A stretch of 64,000 bases of DNA, taken from positions 16,217,001 through 16,281,000 of the forward strand of contig NC_053419.1 in NCBI RefSeq assembly GCF_016859285.1. Direction: 5' to 3'. A program made the position numbers and the translations under genes. The notes under the pieces were generated by a model. It worked only from the letters and a program-made list of their open reading frames with translations, had not been told where the DNA came from and did no database searches. This document shows, one piece after another, positions 35,801 to 48,000 of the stretch (position 1 is its first letter; each line of letters starts with the position of its first letter). Source of the DNA: Xiphias gladius. Taxonomy: Eukaryota > Chordata > Actinopteri > Istiophoriformes > Xiphiidae.

Positions 35801-37424
35801 AGAAAACATGGGACACTGAAGCTCTGCCAATGCCGAATTTAACGAATACTTCTTTAATCTTTAACTATCCACGTTGTTTCACTCAGTTTCCATTTCCAGC
35901 GTGCACACAACTTGAGGTCAAAGTTGAGAACAACGAAGCAGACAACAGCAGCTTCCGGTGTGAAATTGCCTACAGCGCCTCCAGCGTTCATCCTTCAAAA
36001 TAAGGGCACGGATTACACAGAAAAACTGGGTATAATGTAGAGCTGCCTTTAAAAATAGCCACCACAAGTTCATGAATACTAGTTTGTTATGTCTTATGCG
36101 TTAAGTATTAACTGAAAACCTAACCATAGTTTTCAGTGGCCACACACTGCACAGTGTCTAGGACTGATATCAAGAGCAAAAAATTTTCAAAAGGTTAACC
36201 AACCACAAAAGACAAGAAGCATTTGAGCAAGATTTAATGAAATATGCAAGGCAACAAACAATGTAAAAGCAAGAGTAAAGTAGGTCTTAAGACGTTTCTT
36301 GAAGGAGATACAGGAGTAGGCCTATATAGGGAATATACAGTATAACAAGAAGATTAGCAGAGAATGAAAAAAGATAAAAGAAGCTCTGCCAGACAAAACT
36401 ATGTCTAATTTTTAAACATTTCTCTAATCTTTGCTTTTTTGTGTGTGCACGTGTGTGATATAATTCCAGAAAATCACTCATCACTCTTTGATTGAATTTA
36501 AAACTCACAGAAATGCACACTGTGACAACGGGTCACAAGTAGAAAAGGTTGGAAAAAACACTGATCTGTATGAATATGTGATTACGTATATTCCAATAAC
36601 TGTCAGTTTATTCAATTTAAATTAAAAAAAATACTGAATTTAAATTTAACCTTTACACTTTAGCTAAATGTATATGGATGTGTTTGAAAATCTCATTTTA
36701 GAACAATTACTAGCTTCATGATTCAAAATTGCAACTAAACACATTTTTTTATTATTAGAAATTTCGAGTTGAGGGATCCTAATTGGCCCCAAACTTCACT
36801 AAGAGGATCATACACACAACATTAGCTTAGGTTATCTCTAAAATTTCAGACACTGTTCTGCTCTTTAATTTTTTTCAAATAATTTAAACCAATGTGGATA
36901 TATATATATATAGATATATAGAGATATATATCTCTATAAATATCAAAGTCTGTTTCTGATAAATTAGAGGAAAATTCTAACTGCTGTTTAAAAAAAAAAG
37001 CTAGAAATGTCAGGTATTTATCCATCTTTTGTATATATGAATATATGAACTTATTGTGGCAGAGCTATTCTTGAAGGGGTAGAGAGGGGGGAAACGTGGG
37101 AGAGGGGAGGAACAGAGGAGTTCAAACTGCTTCGTCGTAAGTGTCCCCTGTTCTCCAACGCTGACTAAGCGGATGGACATTTTTCACAGTGCAGTGGTGG
37201 GTGTTATTTTTTTCCCCCTGCCACTACCCTGCCCCTGATTGGCTAGTATTCGTTGCCTTCGTTGTTTGAGTCGGTTAGGTTTAGGTTTGAACAGTGATGA
37301 TTGGTTAAGGTTAGGGCAGTACCGGGGTAGGTCAATCAGAGGCAGGATAGGGGCGGGTCTTCAGCTATCTCTGGTGGGGAAAAAAATAACGCCCTTGGGG
37401 CAAACACTGTTCCTGGAAAGTCCC
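35801..37424. other. gap between nop14 and the HMG-box gene
   Basis: Likely includes the HMG-box gene's 3' UTR (down to about 36,748). I looked for an MFSD10-like transporter, which lies between ADD1 and NOP14 in human, and saw no such exons here. A short tatata/agatata palindrome is at 36,897-36,935. Confidence 0.55.
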
Positions 37425-39267
37425 TCAAATACATCTCGAACACCTGTGGCGGGGGTGAGGCAAGTTCAGCCGGGCTCTCTGTGAGGTACAAGGCTCCATC
37501 TCCACTGGTGTCACACACAGCTTCTTAGCTTGCTGTGCCTCCTCCTCAGGCTTCGATGCAGACGCTGCATCGAAACGAACAAAAGCAATCAAAAGCACTG
37601 ATCGTACCTCTGAGACTTTATAAAATACTTTCAAAACTAGTTGCTGCTTCTTAAACCTGCACTGAGTAATATTTTTGATAAAAATATCAAATATAATCAT
37701 ATTTCATTTCAAGACATCAGAATTTCTGTTGTGTTTCTTATAGGTTATGACCTCTTTCGTAAAAATCCACAATTCAGTCTTCAGCTGAAGATAAAAGGAG
37801 GTTCTGAACCTCAATACTATTGTTCACTTTGTAGGGGAGTTGTCATCCAGGTTTCATCCCATTTCCCAATAAACACACTGTTATCTACAGAAATATTGTC
37901 TTACCTTCTGCTGTGGTGGGAGCCTTTCTCCTGTTCCTCTTTCTCTTTTTGCCCTTAACAAAAACCAATATGTCAGACTTTCCATCTGATATCAGCCGAT
38001 AAAAACTCTTTGCAGTGACCGTGCTGCATCATTGCAATGGTGTAAACATGTATGAGTTGTATGTGAGCATAGTGCACATACATAATTGTCCCTGGTAGAC
38101 CAGTCGGGGAATCGCTTGGCGTGGAGCTGCCTCTCCTTGTAAGCTTCCTCGTAATATTTGGCCTGCTCCTTTTTTGACAGCGACTTCCACTGTGGACAGA
38201 CGACAACGCACTGTCAGCGCACACAGCGACTCACAACTACATACACTTATAGGCTGACTAGTGCACAGACACAAGCATAAAAACATATTGACAGATACAC
38301 ACAGATCCACATAAATAGGTGCATGCCCTGCAGTGCACACTCCCACTGTGTATTGGTGTCATAAAATGCTGGAAATCCTCCGTTTAAATTTAGAGTTGTT
38401 CTCTGGGCACGTGACAATAAATAAAAATCGTTCTGCTCAAGAAAAGAACAAAAATTACTGTCAAGATGTGGAGATTTATGGTTGGAGGAAAATTTTAGAA
38501 GTGTTGTCTTGGACACTGCTCAATGCATGACTGCAGAAAACTTGTAAATCTTTTACCAAACTGTGATGAAATTGTGTGACACTGAGCAAAGACACCTACC
38601 CTCTGTCCAAGGATAGTGTTTACTTTTGCACTCCCGGTGATGTTCAATTCGGCCACAACTTTTGGCCTCTGCTCCTTCCTAAACAGCATAAACGCATTGG
38701 GCGGCTTCTTAATGTATGGCTGATCTTCACTCTGCCGGCTGTCACAATCTCTCTTTCTACGGGAAAATACAGAAACAGTAACAGAAACAGGATAAGAGCA
38801 CACATACCACTGTGTAAAACCATCAAAAAAAAAAACAATAAAGTTGGCTGGGATCTTGGTAGAAAAAATAATCTGCAATCGAAAAACAGCTGCAAGAAAT
38901 GAAATGTTAGGTGAGTGTGATTTTATTATGAGCCTGGCTTTGTTATGGTTTTACAGTGGGTGACCACTGCCACAGATCATGAGCCAGTCAGGCTGACCTA
39001 CTTTGACATGGGGGTGTTCAGAGGAGGAGCGGCAGAAGCAGAAGCTGGATCCCCGTGCACCACCTCTCCATTCCTACGTAAATAAAATCAGACAGATACA
39101 TTAGATAACAGAAAAAGTGTGTTTCAAGATGCAAACAGAGGCTCGTAGTCGTGTACTCCCATGTGTGTTAGTTTGCATTTATGTGTGTGTTATTTACACT
39201 GTTCCAACAGGAGCAAAGTTCTTCTCTGTGCCTTGAGGGAGCCTGACCACCTGCATATTGTACTGGA

Positions 39268-39316
<49 letters not shown>

Positions 39317-41399
39317 ACACACACACACACAAAACAGGTGATTAGCTGAGCTGCATCATCTGTGTCATCTGTCCACCAGGTGTCAGAGTCCCCTCTCTTT
39401 AAGTCACAGTAACTGCTTGAATGAGCTGCAGTGGCACCCGTAGAATGAAACCACAGATGGAGAGTCTATGACACACAGGTAAATAACCATAATACGGCAG
39501 TGTGTGGACGCTTCTGCAGAGAGTCACAGAAGTCAGGAGGATGTATTCACATGAAGATCAGACCACAGAAGAAAACGCTTGGCAAGAGCTGGACCCGCTG
39601 TCTACTATACCACGTCTGCGACCAAACCGTGAGGATGCTTCAGAATGTGTGTGGCTAACCGGCGTCTTACCTGGTGTGGAGGAGCACTGAAGGCTGCTGC
39701 TCCTGCGACGTTATACACAGGCCACTGATTAGGCAGGTACTGTGCAGAGAGAGGGAAGGTTTACCAGTCAATACACACTCAAAGTATCATCTTCCACATA
39801 AGTGAACACACAATATTTAACATAAAGCAACATAAAACATATTTTCAAATACAGCACTGGATTTACGATTTAGCAGACCGTCCAATAGAAATCATAGTGA
39901 GCACCACAGGAACACACAGTATATAGTGTGAAGAGATCCTGTTTGCTTGCTCAGACAGTTCAAGAGAAAATCAATCAGATACAATTCTGTTGAACAATCA
40001 TTTCTGCTATTCCACCACAAAGAAAAAAAAAAAAAGGGGGCGCCAATATTCCCTAGTTCTAACCCCATGAGTGTAGGGAGGGCGGGCAGCCTTACTGGGA
40101 GGTAGGGTTTTGTAAGATGCTGAAATTAGTTATGAAAAAATATATCAAAAACCTTTCAGTGAAAATTGTGTTGTTTTTTTTTCCAATTTACTGAAAAAAA
40201 TATATCTTCGAGCCTCTGAGAGGATGTGGGAGGCACAGGAGATTTCTAACCAAGTAAAATTTTATGACAGGCTTAAAGTGAGCCTCAGTTAGTCACCTAA
40301 GAGCTTCACTAGATTGAGGACTCATGAATTATTATTTTTGAATTATGACTAATTGGCATTTATTAAGCTTATTGATGAGCAGAGCCTCACGTTACTGCCG
40401 CATAACTCTTTACGTTCAGCAAAATGTGGGAAAACAGAGTGGGCTTAGATCAAAATAAGCCTTTTGTTGCCCCTCCGTTGGCCTAAAGCTTCCTTCATAA
40501 ACAAGTATCTTTTTTGATACAGGTATTGACAAAATTCTTATAAATCTATCTCTGACCTATACTTATTATCTTACCTGTTCCTGGACGTAAGCACCTGCCT
40601 GGCTGTACGGCATGCCATTTTGATCATGCATTGTTTCTTGGCAGATAACGTGAGCGGCCTGTCTAACGCTCAGTCCGGGAGTAGCCATCAAGGGATGCTT
40701 AAAGCTGTGCGGAGCGGCTCCCATGGGGATGCACCCACCATATCCTGCGCTCAGGCTTTCCACCGGCTGAGGGTGGGAGTGGAACCCTAGCACAGCAGGA
40801 GGAGGTGGAGTTGGAGGTGGAGGTAGAGGTGCAGGGGGAGGAGGAGGGTAGGGTGTGTCTCTGTACATTTCATCTATTTGCGCCTGGACATCGTCAAGCA
40901 CGTCAGTCCACATAGCATTTCGATCATGCAGCGGGTCGTGTCCCTGGCCGTGGGCACCGGCCTGGCTGTACAGGTGACCCGGCTGCATGACATTTTGCTC
41001 ATACGGTGTGTCATGGTAGATAATGAGAGCAGTGTGTCCAGCACCCAGTGCAGGCGCAGCCATCAATGGATGCTCAAAGCTGTGCGGAGCTGCCCCCATG
41101 GGGATGCACCCACAATATCCCCCGGTCAGACTTTCCACCGGCTGAGGGTGGGTGTGGAACCCTAGCTCAGCAGGGACAGGAGGAGGAGGTGGAGGTGGAG
41201 GTGCGGGGCGGGGTGTGTCTACCAACGTTTCGCATATCAGCGCCTGGACAGTGTCAAGCACGTCTTGCCACGCCATCCCCCCTAACGCAAGTTCGAACTC
41301 TGCAATGGGATCCATCCTCTTGACAGATGTTTTTTGCTGTGTCCCTACAGTTTGCTGCCGCTTGGACTCTGATTCTTTCTTACTGAGCTCCTGTGACAT
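37425..41399 (-). CDS. divergent LEF/TCF-family HMG-box protein, 8 coding exons, 494 aa
   Basis: Exons in transcript order: 40575-41399, 39671-39739, 39198-39262, 39002-39073, 38600-38756, 38082-38189, 37905-37953, 37425-37564 (1,485 bp, all in frame). Residues about 350-420 form an HMG box ([40 protein letters not shown]) followed by the basic tail [10 protein letters not shown]. The box is split after LGQR and again after DNY, the positions I recall for LEF1/TCF7 genes, so it is probably a sequence-specific minor-groove DNA-binding factor of that family. The N-terminus shows no recognisable beta-catenin-binding motif. Exon 1 (275 aa) is proline-rich with two copies of a 120-residue unit. 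The C-terminus (CTSQRARL...RHRCSRCI) is not a normal C-clamp. It lies between add1 and nop14. A candidate poly(A) signal is tttatt at 36748-36753. Confidence 0.85.
39268..39330. repeat. (CA)n tract at an HMG-box gene splice acceptor
   Basis: On the transcript strand this is (TG)n, and it ends six bases before the exon that starts at 39262 (tgtctccag|TAC). It therefore takes the place of the polypyrimidine tract. Confidence 0.9.
40590..41273 (-). repeat. internal tandem duplication in exon 1 of the HMG-box gene
   Basis: Protein residues 43-149 and 163-270 are two copies of one unit, period 120-121 residues (about 360 bp). Each copy begins with a W(Q/T)DVLD(T/D)VQA segment, then DTP(R/Y) and a proline run, then LGFH(T/S)HPQPVESL, [15 protein letters not shown](E/K)HPLMA and finally YSQAGA. 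The middle of the copies is almost identical, while the segments after HPLMA and the proline runs differ. Confidence 0.9.
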
Positions 41400-42163
41400 T
41401 GATAGGAAGCTGGTTTTGAGACACTTTGACAGGGAAAAGCATCAGGGATAAAAGTATCAAGTGCAAACTACAACTACCTCACTCCATTTCAGAGGGAAAT
41501 ACTGCACATTTTACTTCACTGCATTTACCTGACAGCTAAAGTTACTTCTTACTCTGCAGATTAACATTTTATGTAGCTTATTTATCACACGACCAGCTTG
41601 TAAAATACGAGGCATCGTTGAAGACTGAACTATCCATCAATATATAATAACTGGTTTCGCCTCAGCATGCAACGTTCAAATACAGCTTTACATGTTGATG
41701 AATAAGTACCAATAATCCAATAATGTAATGCGTAAGGATATTGAACTTTAAAAGAAACCAGTAGTTTAACTTTTCAGCATTTTTGCTGACAAACCCTTAT
41801 GTACTTGTAGCTCAGTGAAATGTTGAATTTACCCGTGATACTTCTACATCGTGTTATTGCTACTCCTATAATGCTTGAGTCGGGGCCGTGAGTGTGTGTG
41901 AGTACCACTGACCATCAGTTTCTATGGGTTCGCCAACAAATTTTCGAGTTGAGGAATACTCGTCACGTTGAAGGCTAACAAGACACCGAGGTGTGTGTTT
42001 AGAGAGGCTGGCGTTTCTAAGTTAAGACTGTTAAAAAAAAAAAAAAAAAAACTGTTTCTGAATTTGAAAACAAAACGTAGTCAAACCTAGCCAAAAAAAT
42101 TATAATAAAAATAAATAAATAAAATAAAAAATAAAAAAGACCATTAGCCATCTGAGTGCTTAC

Positions 42164-42215
42164 CTCCTGCGTTCGCCGGCGGTTCAGTTAGCTAACAATC
42201 GTCGTTTATTTTTGT
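42164..42215 (-). promoter_or_regulatory. probable noncoding first exon of the HMG-box gene
   Basis: A CpG-containing stretch on the minus strand ends in a good donor (GCAGGAG|GTAAGC) at 42164. A matching 3' splice site (aaaaccag) occurs a few bases before the ATG at 41397-41399. The 5' boundary is approximate. Confidence 0.4.
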
Positions 42216-42774
42216 CTTGAAATATGGATTTAAAAAAAAAAAAAAAAAAAATTATTAAGAAGTCTGAAGTTTAATTATTCTATTCGCTGATCAGGTGACA
42301 CAGGATCATATCACTGCCTCGTCCACAACCGGCTCATGCAGTGTCCTGATAACCATTGAAAACCACCATCACTGCCCCAAGTCGCCCCTCTGCCCCACTC
42401 AAACAACCCCCCGCGTGGAAGAAGTGGTTCAATTTTGTCACTGAATTTTAAAGTTTTTTTTACAATAATTCAAAAAAAAAAAAAAAAAAAAAAACCACCA
42501 GAAGTAAAAGGCCTGCATACAAATTCCTGAGGAAAAAAAAAAAAAGTACACGAGTATTGTGAGGAAAATGTATCGATGGCGTCAAAAGTAAAAGCACCTG
42601 TTCTGCAGTCAAATGGCCGCTGTGACCCACGGATTTTTGGGTATGACACTATTACATTGCTAATACTGTGCAACAATATGGAAGCAGCACTTTCCTGCTG
42701 TGGCCTACCACTATATTGTAAGGTTGTTCAGCCCAGTGCTCTCAAGCCATGGGGGTCGGGCCCATATATTTATT

Positions 42775-45083
42775 TTTATTCACTTATTTATACTGAGATT
42801 CTACATAAATGAATACAATCACACAATACTGATTTTCAAGGTAGTGTTTTTTTGTTGTTGTTTTTTTTAATTCATGGTTGTAAAAGAAGCAGAACCATGA
42901 AAAAAAGAGAGGTGGAACTATTAAGTCTGTAGATGGCATAATGATAAGACACATTTAAGTAGCTCAGACAAGGAATACAAATCAGCATAGCTGTGGGATT
43001 AAAAAAAAAAAATATATATATATAAATGTATGGTTGACTCAAATGAAAAAACCATGAATACACGGACTTTAGTATTACTATCAGCACACTAAAGCTAAAA
43101 TAATATATCAATCAAATAAAAGGGGTAGTTACAGTCATTTAAAAAGGACAGTGCACGCTCTAAGCACTCTATGCATGCAGTCCTTCAGGAGTTACACATT
43201 CTCAGCTTATATGTAGGGCTGCAAGTAAACCACCTGCAGTGAACAAAGGCCAAGGTTTTTAAGCTTCTCAGATTAGGTGAAGCCTCCCATCAGTGTTGCC
43301 TTTGGGTTGCCCATCAGTTAGACGGACTGATGACTAACCCTTCACTAGAAACAGGATGAATAAACACAAGTTGGGAAGCAATGCGTGGAAATGGCCTAGG
43401 TATTAATGCCCTGCAACCTCAAGCACAGCTCAACTTCAAATCACACCAATGCTTACGTATCAGTGAAGAGAGAGAGAGAGAAAAAAAATAAAAAAATGAA
43501 TTGCTTCTCCAGTGTACATTGTGTCTTTACTGCAACTGGAAACACACAGGTATTCAGTGACAAAGTCTATTTGCTCAGAGTGGAGTTTTTAAACACAGCA
43601 AAATCCAGGTTGAGGGTTCTGAAATATGGTTAATCATGCAGCTTCGCAACAGTGACATTGTCTTTCACGAGTTCATTAGCAACTGTATCTACTTCTATGA
43701 CAGACTGTGACTAGTCTAAAAGCAATGTGTGGTATGAGTTCCCAGACAGTGGTTTATAAAAGGAGTTTCACAGTGCTCTCTCACAGCAAGTCGTTATGGC
43801 TCAATCTACTTTGTGAGAAAAAGCGCAAGGAGTTTATATATATTTTAAAAAAAGAAAAAGAAAAAAAAGGACATACTCGAGAACAAAATGAAATGTTATC
43901 TCAAACACAATACATAGCATATCCGCCTGTTTCTGTCTTCCACAAAAACAGAAGGGAAATCAGGGGTCAAATGCAAAACAAAGCCATGGACCAGTAATAA
44001 CAATAAACGAAAAACATAAACTGAAAAATTTGTATTTAAACACATTCCTTCATACTGAAGATGTACATCCAGTAGCAAATACATTATCAACCCCTGGGAA
44101 TAATCAGCGAGCACAAAGCTTGCTTCTGCTTCCAGGGATGACTCGCACTTTGCTGCGAGCCATGCTCAATATCACCATGTTCAAACAATCTGTAGGGTTT
44201 GCAGAACTGCAGAAGGGTGTTTTTAATGACTCCGGTTTGCGGAATATTAAAATCAGATTTCCAGATCATACTAAGACCTGAAACACCATATAACACACCT
44301 GTAAGTTAAGGCTGTGCCAAATGCTTGTGGGTAAAAGACTGGGCTTTAAAACGTAAACAAACCTCTGATTTGATTAAGCTTGAATGTAGCTGATTTAATC
44401 ATAATATTAGATTATGGAGAAATTAATATGGACTGTATGACTGAATTTTCCATGGGTAAATAATCCACTGAAAATATCCCAACTGTAGTTCTCCTGGCCT
44501 GCTAACATGCAATTACATGGACACACAGCTTCAGAGGTAAAATTAGCACTATGCAATTTGTTGTTCTTACTGTCAGAATTCACCACCAGTTAAATGAGAG
44601 GGTACAAGCTTCTCTTTCTGTGTTCACTGTATTTTAAAAGACACTTTGACATTTTGATACAATTCCAATACATTCTAGTGGTTACAACAGTTTAGTAATA
44701 CTTTTCTTTTTTTTTCCTTTTTCTTTTTAAAAAATGAGGGTGATAAAACCCTAAAACCTCACATCAAGTGTGTGGGCCTGTAGTAATAGACATGCATAAA
44801 AGGCCAGATGGAGTGGACAAGACTGAATGCATCACTCACTCACTCACAACTAAAAGCCTCTAATTAAAAACCTTTATGCAATCATTTTTACACTGTATAC
44901 AAAATTGGCACACACTAACGAGGAAAAATAGGTTAATAAGCCAGCGACAAATGATCTCAAAACAACAAAAAGCGTAACTGTGTGTAACTGTGGCTTGCTC
45001 GAAGGGTGCAATGATAGCAGACAAAAAGCAAAAACGAAAAGAGGCGGAGGCCAGCCTTGAGGACCCATCCAACATTCTCCAAT
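42775..45083 (-). other. add1: add1 3' UTR (end approximate)
   Basis: Downstream of the add1 TAG (45084-45086) there is no further coding sequence. The only canonical AATAAA on the minus strand that I found before the next gene is at 42775-42780, with ATTAAA variants at 44394-44399 and 42866-42871. The UTR would be up to about 2.3 kb. Confidence 0.4.
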
Positions 45084-48000
45084 CTAGGACTCTGTCTTTT
45101 TTTTGTTTTTCTTCAGGAAGGAAGGAGTGCGGAACTTCTTTTTCTTTTTGGAGGGTGATTTGCTGGGAGATTCGTCGCCCTCCTGGTCACCAGCGTCAGC
45201 GGGTTCCTCCCCCTCGGCCGTCTCTGCGGTGGCAGGGGCGGAGTCTTCGGCAGGAAGTGCTGGGGCATCGGAGGGGTCGTCGGGCGTTAAATCGGGAAGG
45301 GTCTGTCTCAGGGTGGCTGCGTCGCTCTCATCCTGTGTTTGTTCAGGCAGGGACTCTAGTGGGCGGGAAGATGGTGAGAGTTATTGATCCCTGGAGGACA
45401 AACTGATGGATCTGCGCTGCTGAGCTTACACGTCAGTGAGGCTACGACAAATCGGATAGGCTGTAAAATCCACATGATTTTCTACGTAAAAAGACTCCAC
45501 TTGTCCACAAAACGTGGCTTCTTTAGTTTACAGCATCTATGAGACTTAGGCACTTAAATCAGTTAAAGGCAGCAGTTCTTGGCTTTGAACTATATACAAA
45601 AATATCATTATATTTTTATCATTTTTATGATTATAAGGCACAAAATTTAACATTTCCACAAGCAACCTTCCTACTAAAAGCCTAAAGAACACTTCACAAA
45701 ACACACTCCACGGAAACGTTATACACCTGGCACCTAAAACTTGCACTTTAGCTCAGATCAAAATCCGGACCAAGATGCACTATTCCTAATAGACTGCATA
45801 CACTAACAGAAGACTCTCTCTTCAGGACTCATTATGTTTACTTCTTACAGGCAATAAGCAACATACATACATACATTCATACATACATAACATAAATAAG
45901 ACTTTGCTCTTATTAAATCAGGATTTCTTCTGTCTCTGGCTCATTTTATTCTCCCTATTCTGAAAGGTTAAAGCTGCTCCACTGCATTTTTGTTTTACCT
46001 TCATATAAACAGGGAAATCTTAATGAGTGCAGTTCCCTTGCTCATTTGCACCCTGCGTACAAACAAACAAAAGTAAACGTCTACATCAGAAAAATATTTA
46101 ATTATTTTTCAGAGATTTTAATAACAAAACCACACAAGTGAGGTCACAAAGCAAGTCCGGGGAGGGGATAAAGGAAAATGAATTCAAAACTCAGCCTTTC
46201 CAAAACCAAAAATACAAAAGCAAAAGTTTAAGCTTAATTAGCTTAAGAATATTGCTTTTGTATATGAGTATAGTCAGACTGCAGAAATCATATTTTGTTT
46301 TATTTATTTATTTATTTTTTTGAAGAAGTACCAGTGTTGATTTGGCTATGCTTTTCTTATAACCATCTACTGATACTTATTAAGGCAATTGCCTCATCCT
46401 TTAAACACACTCCCAACAAAACGTGAGTTAAAGAAGCAACAAGTACTGGTGCTGATCCGGAAGGACCTCCACGGATCAGTGGCCCACACAGCATTCAAAC
46501 CACTGCTACAGGCTCACACTGCGCTGACTACTACAGAGACTAGCATGAAACACAGCCCTTTGTCAAGACCTGATAAAACACCACACACCAGTCTGCATTT
46601 CACGTCTCTCATGTCTGTCAGAACAGAGATGAGGCCAAACGACATGGACAGATAAAATGGAGACTAAACGCCACACAGCCAAGCTTTGGGCTTCAACCAT
46701 CTTTGAAGCTAAACCAACGGTGAGTCTCAGCAAAGCCAACCAAAAGCCACACTCAAATAAAGCACTGTTGTACCTGGTAAAGGACTCGTCTGTAAGACAA
46801 ACAACATTCAACACATTTTCAAACATTACCTGATTTTCTTTCATGAGACATAAATATACAAAGTCATATAACGTCAACAGAAGGTGCGTATGTGCAAAGG
46901 AGGTTGGTTAAGTTGAGAGTGAATTTTTGACAGGAAGAAAGAGAAGTTATCTAAAGTAAAAGATTTGGTAGGTTGTGAGGTTTACTTCAGGAACATCCTC
47001 CACTTTTGTTTAGACAAGGTCACAATCACTCAGGTACATGGAAGTTGAAGGTATGATATTCCAGATCTGGGGAGTCACAGCTCAAATAAGATTGTAAGGG
47101 AAAATATATCATTATCACTGCTTCTTGTAATTTCTTACCATTGTCATTTCATTTGTTTAAGAAAACAGTGAATTGCTGCAAATGGAGGAGACAAAAGATG
47201 GAGGAGCTCTGAAATAACCCCCATCAACACTGAGACAGATTCAGGAGTTCAGAGAACCAAGTTAACACCGACCGAACAGTCACAAACCCCGGAAAGTGGG
47301 TTAGTGCAGACCAAAGAACAGCGCTGCTAGTGAAGCCATGCAAAGAAAAAGGGTAAATGATCAAACACGGGCGTGGAGGGTGATGGGTAATTAAGAGGGT
47401 GGTGAGGAGGTGGAACAGTACGTACTTACTATGGCAACAGGTACTCTTTTGTATTTCCATCTCCTGATTGTAATCGCAGCCACAAAGAAGAAAAAGCACA
47501 AGTAGAAAACAAATGTCTATGCAGATCAAACCACAGGCACTGCGTTAAATTAAAAAAGGGAACAAAAAACGTGGGAGGAAGGGGGGAAAAAAAAAAAAAA
47601 AAAAAAACCACCAGAAGAAAATTTTTGAAAAAAAAAGAATGGTAGGGAACCATTCTTAATAGACCCCAAAAGATGGAGAATGGAGGTGGAGAGGTAAAGG
47701 AGATACTGTACATACAGAGAAATGTTATATAACAACATTTTGGGTATTAGATTACACCTGCGATCAAAGCTCCCATTCCCTCCCTCCCTCCCTCCCTCAT
47801 GCTGACGATAACTTGATGTATACCAATGCCAATTATTGTTTATAAAACACATGACTAAGATTATTACTTTATAACTCTTTTTCGTGGGGCCAGTCCTGGT
47901 ATCATCATGGATGATACTGTTGATATAGGTGTAATCCAATAGTAATAAAGACCAAGAGGGAGAAAACAAAAATAAAAGAACAAAAATATGGTGAAAAGTC

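Noticed and set aside
35770..36003. 77-codon plus-strand frame opposite the nop14 promoter
   Set aside because: No domain, ordinary length for chance, and no splice or poly(A) pattern supporting a divergent gene.
35801..45083. MFSD10 orthologue expected from human gene order
   Set aside because: No multi-membrane-segment transporter exons found between add1 and nop14.
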